From assembly GCF_921293095.1 (NCBI RefSeq), contig NC_060248.1, forward strand, positions 129,716,972-129,780,971: DNA of 64,000 bases, given 5' to 3'. Under the pieces are notes generated by a model. It was not told the origin of the DNA. It worked only from the letters and a program-made list of their open reading frames with translations, and did not search any database. Origin of the DNA: Ischnura elegans (Eukaryota > Arthropoda > Insecta > Odonata > Coenagrionidae). Shown piece after piece: positions 35,409-46,599 of this stretch (positions are counted from its first letter, which is position 1; each line of letters starts with the position of its first letter). The position numbers and the translations under genes are program-made.

Positions 35409-37685
35409 TTGAAAGATTTTTCTTTTTCCATAGAAAAATCTTCCCCTTTCCGTCGATACAATAAAGTGGGGTTTCGCTAGTAGTTGCCCACGCCGCCCTA
35501 ATGACGGCGTTGGGCTTTCCCTATCCTTTCCCTTCGGAGGCGTCGGCGGGGGGGCGAGAAAGAGAGTAATGGAGGTCTTGTTTAGTGTATGAAGGATGAC
35601 AGCTAGTGTAGTGCAAGCATTGCCGTTTTTTGGTGGGTTTAAGATGAACCAAATCGCATCTTTTGCTCCTGCTCTTTGACTTTGAAAATTTCTCATTTTA
35701 TTTTTACTCTGGGGAGAGTAGTGGTGAGAATAGTCACGCGTAATTGATAGAACAAAATGAAATACGAGAAATGGTGAGTGAATATAGATCGGGGTTATTC
35801 GTCTCGTTGAAACAAACAATAAGGGTGTGCCAAAATTAGTCGCTCATCGTTACTCGAGTACCCGAATGATGAGTTGGATACTTGCGTGAAAAAATTTTGC
35901 TCTCAAATGAATACGTATCAATATTAGAATTAATAGAGAGTGCTCAAATAATTACATGTTTTTCAGATAGCTGAAATAGAAAAAAATCGGAAGAATCTGG
36001 TCCAGACTGATATGGATCGAGGTAGTGAATTGGATGCTCGCTAGGTGTATTTATCCCAAGTTTTCCGTACTTCATTAAAAGGTATTTACTACGAAATCTG
36101 AAAATTCGGTTACTATGGTTTCCACCTTTGCACTCATTGAATTTTTACCATATTTGGAATTGAGCATTGTTGGCGCATGGTTGCCGTGACAACCGTAGGT
36201 AATGTACTGTGTAGCCAGGCCTTTAGATCATGTACAGCAAAAAAGGGCAGATGGAAACATCTAGCAGTCAGCAATGTCCTTTTAGCATAAAATTTATCTA
36301 TCTGATCGTTTTAGGGGATTCATGAATTATAAATATAAAACTCTACTCTAACTTAACATACGCTCAAAATGATAAGACATATTTTTCACAACGTATCTAC
36401 ATGCAAAGAGTCTTATAAAAAATTGTTCCCAAAAATATTGAAAAACACTATAATCGTAATTTAAAACATCACTTCAAAGATGCGTTTATTTTGTGAATTA
36501 TGAAAATCGTCAATAAAATTTTGGCAACTATAAACGAGCGAGTCGGAGGTTGCTATTTCAAAGATGCAAATTTATGGGATTAAACGGATGCTAATCACAA
36601 ATATAAGGACCTTGGGTGAGCCTTGACAAGATAAACACCCCAGGAAATATCTCTCCATATCGAAATACGAAGGGCGAATCGAAAACAGAAAATATTTGTT
36701 CATATTTTCGAATTGGGCGAGAGACGGAGGGATGGGTTTACTCCTCGACTTTCGAACAACTTCGCTCAAACGCGAAACACTAATAGCACTGGGAATTATC
36801 AAGGAGAGACAAGGCCATTTGAATTACATGTTTAACTCACAATTTGGTAATATGTTATGGGACAATTTTCAACCCAGATCAACGCTCCAAGATTTTGAAA
36901 AAATTAAGGGGAGTATTTCTTTTTCTTTTCCTTTGAATGCCTTAAATTCTCTTCCGATATCGGCAGCTACTTGTTCTTAAACAGAATGGCGAATCATTAC
37001 GACAATTAAAGTCGTTTTATCATTGTCGTGCCTATTTTTATTAATTATCATAGAATTGTGCGCTTCAGTGCATGGAATATTACCATTTAATATAGTTTGA
37101 GCATTTGATATTATTGTTACATGGTTTTGAGAAGATGAAATACCTTCGTCAATACCTCTGTTTTTCTTCTCATCATTTTCGTTTACATATTTTAAACTAT
37201 GAGGATAAACGTAAGCTATGCATAGTCTTTTAAACTCGACAAAAATAATCATAATAACATAAAGAGGATAAAACAGGATGTCTGTTAGTCTGTCCACTTT
37301 GCATTTCCGTACGGCTTCACGACCAAAGTTATTACCAAAGACGTCATGGCGAAATTAGCAGTGCAGGAACGCACTTTACTTTACTTTCTTTAGAAGTGGA
37401 ATGTTATTTTGTATGTTTTTATTACAAGTCATTATTTACATTTTAGTGATATTATTTTTTGTTTTGGTTACGAACCTATAAATTAGAAGATTTGAGGCAA
37501 CTAAATTGATAAAAGTGTTATTTGTCGATTACTTCTTTTGTTAACCAATGCCGGAGCTGTGTTACGGCACCATAACACCCCTGTTTATTACGTAGGTGCA
37601 TCTCATGCTCCCAAATCCTGTAGTACTACTTTTGGTGATGCTCGACGCATCCTATGCTCGTTTTCTCACCACCGTTTGTTGCGTC
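35409..37685. other. No supported gene
   Basis: A small hairpin (gaaagatttttc with gaaaaatcttccc) is at 35408-35450. The frames at 36572-36802 minus and 36696-36980 plus overlap each other and carry no known motif. Confidence 0.4.
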
Positions 37686-37689
37686 ACGT

Positions 37690-37790
37690 CACTTCATGTC
37701 ATCGTTAGCAATACAATGACTTTCTTGAACAGTCGTGATATCCTCAATGGCTGTCAGCACGGCTTCCGAAAAAGTAGATCGTACGAAACA
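37690..37790 (+). mobile_element. LINE reverse-transcriptase fragment
   Basis: The translation SNTMTFLNSRDILNGCQHGF then RKSRSYETQ matches the region between RT motifs 1 and A in LINE-C (HGFRKGRSCETQ). It is about 100 bp and ends at an A-run. Confidence 0.7.
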
Positions 37791-38005
37791 CAAAAAAAAA
37801 AGAAACATTCACATTCAGCAGTGGCCGGAAACAACTTTTTCCCTCCATGTGAAATAAAAACTTTTGGGCTACTTCTCTGCGTCAGTTTTTGAGTGGCCCC
37901 AACGTTGCGATCAACCAAAATTTGACTCAAAAGTTTTTTTATTTAACATGACGAGTACCCGCGAAAGTTTTAACGGAGAATTTTTCCCTCCGTTCAATGG
38001 GAATA

Positions 38006-38137
38006 GGGTAGTTACCTTCATCAAAGAAAATGAAAGGCATCGATTGCGATTCGTTACCCACCATTAGTGTATTCATAATATACAAATAATTTGGTTTTAG
38101 AAATTCCAATTTAGACGAATGGCAATGGCAGAGTATG
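38006..38137. mobile_element. TA-MITE copy T4, partial
   Basis: Starts GGGTAGTTACC after TA (38004-38005) and follows T2 through tcatcaaagaaaa, tcgattgcgattcgttacc, cattagtgtattcata and gacgaatggcaa, then loses similarity near 38137. Confidence 0.7.
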
Positions 38138-38139
38138 TG

Positions 38140-39929
38140 CGCATTTTTGGGAAGTGATCTTAAAAAAGAATTTACACCTCAATTAGGCTAAATTCCGAGT
38201 CTGAGAATAGAGAGGTACTTTTTAAGCGAGATATTAATTATTAAAATTAGCAAAATTAATGATGCGCTGAAACACCAGTCGGCCATATTCTCAAGGCTGT
38301 GACGTAATTTTGTTCGACGTGTTCTCAGGCATTCCTTGTTCTTTAGGGTGAGCCCCTCTACAGCGTATACTGAGTTTGGAAAGAAGCCATGGAATGCCTT
38401 ATGAACTATATTTAAAGTGTGTACATGCCATCATCTACATCTTTTAGTTCATTTGTTTCTCGGTTACGCTGACGACAAGACTCTATCAACTTCTCTACCT
38501 CGAACTACCTAATCAATTTCTTACTCCTCGGTTCTCGCATTTGCGTTCGTTTGCAGATTTATAGTGACATTAAAATTAAGAGAAACTTAAACAGTGATGA
38601 TCCTTGAAAATAGTACGACTTAATTCGTGAAAACTAAGTCACTAATTAGTAACTAACTTAGTAACTGTACCCGTACTACTAACTAAAAAACGGAAAATTA
38701 ATTTTCGATTAAAAGTAATAGTTTGGGTATTCAAAATGTTTGTAATTTAATTCCAAACACAGTGATGCTAATATTTTCCAAATCGGATGTGAAATAAGCT
38801 CATTATTACGTATCACAAGTCGGGACTACTTTTTGGAAATGCACCGCGCGCAGGGATTCCTCGATTAATGGATAGTCATAACCGGTCATAACAAGACACT
38901 TGTACCTTGAAAACCAATAAACTAATGCTGTGAAGAAATATAAAATGAACCAATTATTAAATTGTGCTAACAAATGCTTCGAGAAGCATATTGAAACCGA
39001 ATGAATGAAAAGTAATCGTCTGATCTAACAATCAAACATTTGATTTCCAGCCCGAGAGATTTCCGTCATTCATCCGGACCAAGTTTTCAATAACCAATTT
39101 TTAGATATACCTCACAAATGCTATTCATAAACCTCAACCAAGCAAATGTACATCTGACTGACATATCTATGTTAGCGAACTGAAAATAACTTGTAGAAAC
39201 ATTGAGATAATCAGAACTCTGCTTTTGAATACATTAATTCTACGAAAGAACAAATACGTCGACTAAAAGTGCGTTTTTTTAAGAAATTAAGATCAGATTA
39301 CTGCTTAAACTGGACCAAAATGTAACTTCAGTTATTTGTGCTTACGTTTAAAACCTTAAATAGCCCAGAAGAAGAAGAAGAACCCAGCTCAGTAACGGCA
39401 ATTTAATAATTAACTATGGATATTCATCCAGTCACCACGGGCCATAACTGAATATGAAAAATTATTTTTCGCGAGTCAGTAGGTTAAATAATAATAGAAT
39501 AGAAAATAGTTAAATAGATAAATTAAATTATGATCGGTATTTGAAATGACAATAATACAAATATCGATAGTTATCTACCTACCGGCACTTTTACTTCCGT
39601 AAACCTTCGAATCGTGCTAACAAACTTTTGGCCAATTACCTACTGTAAACAATCTTACTTAATTCACTTATGTTAGACCTAATTTCCGATGAGGTTTCCC
39701 GTCCATTTCTCTTTATTATGAATGAGACAAGACAACAAAAAAGCTCCAGTTCAACATTAAAACCTCGTGCCGAGGCATGTAGGTATAGTCCAACATAATC
39801 AGCACGGTCAATCATTGAAGCATCCACCTTCGGGATATTATTTGAAGAAACCCTCACGAAACCTGATTCCATGATAAGCACTTAAACGTATTTCCCTTTA
39901 CACAGATCAGATCCACCAACTTTTTCCAA
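38140..39929. other. No supported gene
   Basis: AT-rich with only short random frames; nothing recognised. Confidence 0.4.
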
Positions 39930-39937
39930 TGCACACG

Positions 39938-40201
39938 CAGGGGCGGATACAGAAAAAACTCAAGGGGGGGGGCGCAACATATCTAGAGTTGTCTTTACTT
40001 TTATCGTAATAAAAGATCACAGTCAAGTCACAGCCAAAGTATAAGAAAATTTTATTTAAAATGATTGTAAACATGTAAAAGATAATGCCACCTTATGATA
40101 TGAAAAAGTTGCAATTGTGGTTTTGCAATGTTCGGCAATACGGGCGGATCCGCAAGGGGGGGGGGCGCGCCCCCTGCGCCCCCCATCTGTATCCGCCACT
40201 G
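39938..40201. mobile_element. hAT-type MITE with perfect 8-bp target duplication
   Basis: Ends are CAGGGGCGGATACAG and CTGTATCCGCCACTG, a 15-bp inverted repeat with one mismatch. The flanks are identical 8-mers, tgcacacg, at 39930-39937 and 40202-40209. G-runs of about 10 and a C-rich partner lie near the ends. It is 264 bp and non-coding, and it must have been moved by a hAT transposase from elsewhere. Confidence 0.9.
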
Positions 40202-40484
40202 TGCACACGTAGTTTATTGAATCATAAACACGATCATAACACGATAAACACCTTGCACGCTGATGAGATAGACCAGAATGACGTCACATACCGAGGAGCC
40301 AATAGATGAGCGTTTTCGTCTGCCTAATATCGTTGTGAAAACAATGCATATTAAATAGTAATTATTAAACAAACTAAGCAACAATGAATGCTGTTAATCG
40401 AAAGTAATGATATTTACGATACACTTTATCGAATAAACTGCATTTCAATCGTATTCCTCCCGAGTGCACATACTCTATTTTAAC

Positions 40485-41007
40485 CGCATTTGAAAAAGGC
40501 CAGATTGGCGCCCATGCAATGCCACTCCACGTGACGTCACAGGGACCTAGTTTCTATACGAGTAGATAGGAGTTTTACATCGTCTGAGATTACCAATGTA
40601 TGCATGAGGCACAGAGCTCATGGAAACATGTCTTAATAATCACCAATTAAAACTGCCTATGGTCGGAAAGTTTCCTGCGTTTGATAGGGTATTAAAAATC
40701 CTTATTTAAGCCAAGCGCTACCAGCTAGAAGGGTACTCTGCTACCTGCTAGCAGCCTGAATCTCAGCGGCGCACACATTCTCGCCCCAAGGTCACCTCAC
40801 TTTGCGGCAGCGAGAACCAGAATGACGTCACACGGCGTTTTCCCAGCATTCATACTTAGCCGTCGCGTTTTCGCGCGCTTGAAAATTTTCACTTTTCATT
40901 TAATCGCAAAAAATTTATATCGTCATTTAAAAATCTAGCAGTGTGAAATTTGTACTCGGAATAATAATCTTTCGATTTAGGCAATAAAAAATAATAGGAA
41001 ACCACCC
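40485..41007. mobile_element. TA-MITE copy T3, one end missing
   Basis: Same orientation as T2. It begins inside the element at catttgaaaaaggccagatt and ends at CCACCC with TA at 41008-41009. It keeps CACGTG (40528-40533) overlapping TGACGTCA (40532-40539) and the roughly 95-bp middle block that T2 lacks. Confidence 0.8.
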
Positions 41008-41084
41008 TATGGCCATCATCTCAAAGTGCATGCATTGAAATTATTTAAAACGTCTCCTTCGGGGTCATTAATAAACTAAGTCTC

Positions 41085-41215
41085 GTGTAGAATTTATATC
41101 CTGCCAAGTGATCGACGGTGAAATTCACACGAATTTCCACTAGTAAAAAAATTCCATGGACCGGCAATCGAACCACGGACCTTTGGCTCTCCGGGCCACT
41201 GTGCAGAACTGTGCG
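41085..41215 (-). repeat. tRNA-derived SINE fragment
   Basis: On the minus strand a tRNA 3' half (gccaaaggtccgtgg then TTCGATT, B-box-like) is followed by an unrelated AT-rich body (ccatggaatttttttactag). The 5' half with the A box is degraded. Confidence 0.5.
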
Positions 41216-41270
41216 TTATTCAGGTTGCTGATTTCCAGTGTTAATTATACGGAAAATCATCGTATTAGAT

Positions 41271-41758
41271 CAGTGGGATAGCCAGGAACTTCTTTCGGGG
41301 GAGGGGTTCAAGACCAGGAGGGAAACGTTTTGAAGAACAGGGTACTAGGTAGTGGGTTTTAAGCTATTTTTAACACTTTTCATGATCGAAAAAACTTCAT
41401 TTATCACAGAAATATTTTGTAAATTCATGAGTTTTCAATATTTTGTTTTCTTTCATGAAGAAATTTTTATTTATTTATTTTATTTTATCTTTTTCTCAAA
41501 CCACCGAATATAGCTCATATTGGTCATTTTACATCGGGGTATTCAACAAATTTTAACAAGTAAACGTACACGAAGAACCATGCTCTGGTCAGGGGAAACC
41601 TACACAGGCGGGACTCGAACCCGCGACCCTTGTTTGTCAGGCGAGAACGTTACCCCGCCGCCATTGAGGACGGTATTGCCAAAATAAATTGTATTTGTAT
41701 ATTTTGGGGTTAAGGGGGTGTTTCAGACCCCCCGTAGCCTCCCTATGGCTACGCCGCA
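41271..41758. mobile_element. hAT-type MITE interrupted by a SINE
   Basis: Starts CAGTGGGATAGCCAGGAAC and follows the MITE at 54293-54558 closely (acagggtac-tag, ttttcatgatcgaaaaaact, tgtatattttggggt). It ends with ggctacgccgc. A SINE of about 220 bp sits in its middle. The flanking 8-mers are not clearly identical. Confidence 0.75.
41460..41683 (-). repeat. tRNA-derived SINE, nearly complete
   Basis: On the minus strand it starts with a tRNA-like head (ggcggcggggtaacgttctc, then gcctgacaaacaagg) with a clear B box in cgggttcgagtcccgcc. A unique body of about 120 bp follows, and it ends in an (ataaa)n tail. The tail and the position inside a MITE show that it inserted by retroposition. Confidence 0.75.
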
Positions 41759-42074
41759 CAGTGGTCCCAAATCGAAAATAGCTGGCCAAAATTAATAATG
41801 TCGTAATTTTACCTAAAATAGCAACAGAAGTGGATGTCCCTTATTGATTTTGATCGTCTGAATCTGATTTTGGCATTATTTTTACGATATCTCTTCATTT
41901 TAGCATTTTTGAGCTGTTATTATTCAAACAATTTTTAGAAAATCTCGATATAGATGTCATTGCAATTGGCGATAACTTGGTGTTCATGGAGAGCTTAAAA
42001 TAGTATAATTTTAAGGCAAAAGATGTATAAATTGTTGTTAAAACAATATATACATCTTTTGCATATAATAGAAT

Positions 42075-42130
42075 TTACGACATGAAATTGGTGAGATTCG
42101 AACCCGCGACCATCAGCATAGTCGGTGAGA
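42075..42130 (-). repeat. tRNA-like 3' half (SINE fragment)
   Basis: On the minus strand gctgatggtcgcgggttcga, then atctcacc, forms a tRNA T arm with a B box. No A box or full cloverleaf can be built. Confidence 0.45.
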
Positions 42131-42787
42131 TACCAAAATCAGAAAAAAATACTCACACTCACTCATTTTTGGCTTCCATGTATTTGATAAGTCACATTAG
42201 ATGAAATAAAATGACTGATATTAAGAACATTGAGGTAAATAATGTTCTCATTGCAATAAAATCGCTCTCATGTATCACAAAAAACGAATTTTAAAAGGAT
42301 CGTCTCCCGATGTCACCCCATCGGACTCATTGTCGCTCTGCATATCACTTAAAATTAGCAAATTTTCACCTCACCTGATAGGCTGACTTCGTTTTTTGTA
42401 ACTCCTGATGTATTTAAAATGTATGATTCAGATACTTAAAGGAACCTTCGAAAGATATCTTCGTAATTTAACCATCTTGAGGATTTTCTTGTACGTTGCA
42501 CTCGGAATTTCCTCATGTCTATGTTCGGCCTCCAATGCTTCCTCCGTTAAAACTTCAATTGTAAGAACACTGACACCGTCGCGACGCCACGGTGTCAGAC
42601 CAGAAAGAAGGATTGTGTGCTAAGGAGGAGACCGTGCTACCATGAAAATAAGACTACTAGTTGTTAAAAAAAAACTTGTCCTTAAAAAAAATAACGAACA
42701 GGTACCGTAGAAAGTGATTCATACAGCGATTCAGTTATATCGTGCCAAAACCCTAATTCAGATAGTACTTACACGTGTAATCATGGG

Positions 42788-43104
42788 CAGGGGCGCAGCT
42801 AGGAATGACGGCTGGGGGGGGGGGGGGAGGGGGTTTAGGTGCAAATAACACCGGTGTGTGTGGGGGTATGGAATACCCACCAGGATAAGCGGTAAGTGCG
42901 AGATTGATACATTGCGGAATTTTAAAGATAAATGGTTCAAAATGGTGAATTTTACGGCTATCTGAGGGATATTTTATTCATCCTTAAGCTATTCTATTAG
43001 TAATATCAATCCAATTATGTTAAATGGATTAAACTTAAAAATTTCTCAGAGCTCTGGGGGGGGAGGGAGGTTATCCCCCAAAACCCCCCCTTACTGCGCC
43101 ACGG
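42788..43104. mobile_element. hAT-type MITE, family with 50.5 and 55.6 kb
   Basis: Starts CAGGGGCGCAGCTAGGAATG followed by a G-run of 14 or so, and ends TTACTGCGCCACG. The right 175 bp (aatggttcaaaatggtg, tttatg/cggctatctgaggg, tctgggggggga) recur at 50460-50638 and 55596-55760. The target duplication is not recognisable. Confidence 0.7.
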
Positions 43105-43324
43105 AACTTAAGTGCAAAACACCATAGAATATAATGTCCACTTCCTGCAGTGGAGGTTTTCAAGAGAAGTCATTTGTAAAGATTCTGGCATGCTGGTCTA
43201 ATAGTGTAGCAGAAAGTACCTAACATTGGGTTGGTATCTATGGACTTGTGGTCCATGAGAAATGGTGAAAGACCTAAGGTTGGTATCGGCAGTCACTTCT
43301 GGTTCCCCATTACGGTAAAGTGGT

Positions 43325-44563
43325 AATGTGTATCGATGTATATGAGCTATCAAATAAATAGTTAGCCATCCGGCTTGCTCTTTCTACTACTCTACTCACA
43401 ACTTGATCATGTTCCTTTTCAGTCTCACCCACACACAGCAAGTCATCACAATAGATTATCGTATCAGGGATGTCACCAAAATTTTTTCAACGAAGCTTTG
43501 AAAATTTTCAGGGGCACATGATATGCCATTTGGTATCCTTAAATACTAATAGCAGACAAATGGGCTTGAGAAGGAGCATTTTAGGGCAGAGTCCTTATCT
43601 AGCTTCACCTAGTGGAAGCCTTCATTGAGGTCAAAGACAGTGAAAAATGAGTGACCACATAGTTTTTCATATATTTCTCCAATGGTGGGGACGCTATAAA
43701 ATGGTCTTACAATAGACTTATTTAGGTCAACTGGGTCAATACACAATCTCAGATTTCCATTGGGCTTCTCAGTAATGACTAAGTTGCTAATCCACTCCCT
43801 CCCAGTGACTTTATTAATTTTTTAAATGATGTTTTCACGAGCTTGCCTATCCAACTCCTCTTTCAGTCGAAATCTTAAGGCCGAGGGTATTCTTCTAGGG
43901 GGCCTACAGACAGGTACAGCATTGGGTTGGGTAATGATTGAGCATTTTTGAGGAAAACAACCAAGACCATCAAATACACCTTTGTTTAATTTCAAGAACT
44001 CACTCTTAGGAGTTGTTCCCTTTATTGAGCATACTCTCTTAACCAAATTTAGAGATAGACACCCTGGTAAACCCAATAGGGGATGGGAATCACAATCTAC
44101 AATCACAAAATCAAGATACGCATCCTTCCGTCTATATTTACAACAAATTGTAGCTGTTCCCATTGGCTTAAATTTGGTTTCCCCGTACGCCTCGAGTAGG
44201 AGTCTAGTGGGCACAACGATTCTGTTTTTGTGAAAGATGATATCGTCCTCCACATACAAACTTTCGTTGAGACTATTGAAAGGTCTAAGTTCTAGACTAA
44301 TCTTGGCATGGGGTGGCCGTCCTATAAAATACATTTCTACAACTTCACTGAGGGTACGGTCTGCTGCAGTCTCATTTATAAATTGTCTCTTTCTCTCGTG
44401 GGACATGGGTAAATATTTGCACATGGACATTTCATTCAATTGTTGATCAGCCTTGCATTCATCTTCACGGTATGACCAAGATAAGTTGTCTGCAACCCGC
44501 ATAAACTTCCCTATAATGTGTATCGATGTGTATGAGCTATCAAATAAATACATAGCCATCCAG
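43325..44563 (-). pseudogene. Ty3/Gypsy pol fragment with permuted domain order
   Basis: The ORF at 44559-43822 on the minus strand opens with the end of RNase H and the RH-integrase linker (GKFMRVADNLSWSYRED, LPMSHERKRQFINETAADRT). It then changes near residue 125 to the protease-RT spacer (YGETKFKPMGTATICCKY, CDSHPLLGLPGCLSLNLVKR) and the RT start (VPVCRPPRRIPSALRFRLKE). RT continues to 43390 with frameshifts: WISNLVITEKPNGNLRLCID, FFTVFDLNEGFH and the catalytic IYCDDLL box. A second copy of the RNase H end follows (43333-43372). Normal order is PR-RT-RH-IN, so this is a rearranged remnant and not functional. Confidence 0.8.
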
Positions 44564-46410
44564 TGCCGCCTTGGTCATGTAATCCGGATCACCCTCCTGG
44601 ACCAAAAATACAAATACTAGGGTCTGAATTAATGATGATCGCCCCAAAGAAAGAGGTTTTTTTTAGGACTTCAGGGGCATCAACATTTTGTTATGGCCCA
44701 ACTAAATTCCTTTCCAGCAAAATCATTAAAATCAATCACATTCCATGCATATTGAGCACTTATAAAATTATTTTGCCAAAACTTACTGAGTACACATTCT
44801 CCAACCCACACCATTCCATTCTCTAAACTGGAATTTCATTAAGTATGGCAAAGGAAGAGAGAAGAAATACCTAGAGATAATTTTACGGATAAGCGTACGT
44901 CTGATACTCTGAAGGTAGGCCCCACTTACCAAAAAATTCTGCACGGATGCATTTTACTGGGGAAGGTTAGATCAGATGCTTAACATCCAACTATCTACCG
45001 ACTTTTTATCTTTTATCAGTTTATGAAATCCAACATAAAATCACTGAAAAAATTGTATCTGGATCAAGTATTTCACATTAATTCTTTAAGGGAATAACCG
45101 TCTTACAAGAATAAAATATCCCCTTCTCTTTCAACATTGATGATGCATTACGTTGCTTCTCCTACTAAGTGATGATTGTTTTATGTATTTTGATGACTAT
45201 ACATAAAAATGTTAAACATTTATATCTACTACCTATGAATTTAACTTCAATCCTTATTTCGTTGATTGCAAGAGAGAAAGAGAGAATGTATTTATTGCAA
45301 TACTTTTACCATCTGGTCATTCCTGGTCAGTAATAGGGGAAATGGCGCTGTTCAAATCCAATTACCAAATTATTTCATAAAGCATTATGGTCTGCATGAT
45401 TAAATTCTTTGAATTATGTATGTATTATCATTATGCATTAATATTTTCCCGAACAAATTAAAACAAGGTTAGTAATGGAAAAGTGGATGTTAATGAAATA
45501 ATATAGGTAAAGTCTTATTGGGCTTTCTACTGGGTGACTTCAATGTAGCCCAACGTTTCGATCCCTGCCTCTGCCATTATCTTCAGGGAATTAACATCAT
45601 ATGTATTATTCATGGTTCAATAGGCAAATTGCTGAATTTTTCCCAGTTCAGAGGAATTCCAGGATGTTGTGCGGGCTTCAAGGCATTGATTTTTAATTTG
45701 ATTACGCGAGCAGCATGGAGGCCTCAGATTTCATACTGGTTTATTTTTCTTGCCTTTTGTCTATTTTTAAAGCACATTATTATAATGGATGCCAAATGGC
45801 ATGTTACCACATAGTTTGTACATTATAGATGCAGATTAGTGACACACAAGTATATAAATTAAAAAACCTGGAAACATCAACATTTGACACACTCAAATTA
45901 TTACCTCACATAAATTAAGAATTTCTGTCTAAATTACTATCAATTGCTGAAGAATAAATTTTTTAACTAATCAATCAGCCATTGATACAACAAATAAAAT
46001 TATATCACTGAATTTTGAGGAAATATTTTTCTCATGAATTACCAGGTTTAAAGCCATCATTTTCCATTCCAACTTTTTAAAGATAAACCATTTCCAAAAA
46101 CCATTTTTAACTTTCTCATTAACGTACCTTTCAAAATCATTTGACAGGAATTTCAAGAAACCCAAGAAATTTTAATATCAGATCCCCCTTTACTGTGCAA
46201 GTTACCTCTCAATAAATGGGATGGCAATGTAGATGGTTATACCACATGCTAATACTGAAAACCTAGAATGTTGAAGTATATTATGTAATGTAAAATCACA
46301 ATGCAACAAATTTTGAAAATGATATGCCACACATTACACATAATTTTGGAACAAAATAAATTTTAAACATGGTTTAATGAGGCATTAAAGATTGGTCAAA
46401 CACTTTTTCC
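44564..46410. other. No supported gene; a Penelope-like tail motif
   Basis: On the minus strand near 45595-45545 ccctgaagataatggcagag, then gcagggatcgaaacgttggg, resembles Penelope 3' tails. The rest is AT-rich and unrecognised. Confidence 0.4.
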
Positions 46411-46416
46411 ATCAAT

Positions 46417-46593
46417 ATGTATTTAGTACTCGATTCAAGGGTGGGTCTCGGCTTCCACCTTGGAGACCATGCAGATTTCCAAGTGCTATTTGAAGTTGGG
46501 CCGCAGACTAATACCCAACCACTTGGACCCGAGGAAGCACAAAGGAGACGACATGTGAAAATTGATGCTCCGACTCATAAGAGCCAATCATGA
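46417..46593 (+). other. Unrecognised 58-residue ORF
   Basis: ATG to TGA frame with protein-like residue use (MYLVLDSRVGLGFHLGDHAD, FEVGPQTNTQPLGPEEAQRR). A second frame just after it (to about 46690) is also rich in Lys/Glu/Trp, so this may be a frameshifted remnant of a longer coding sequence. No family recognised. Confidence 0.25.
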
Positions 46594-46599
46594 AAAAAG

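Noticed and set aside
35406..35819. 137-codon minus-strand ORF
   Set aside because: Proline-rich and low-complexity stretches, and it begins in MITE and hairpin sequence; looks accidental.
36696..36980. 94-codon plus-strand ORF
   Set aside because: Overlaps an opposite-strand frame, with no homology recognised and no splice context.
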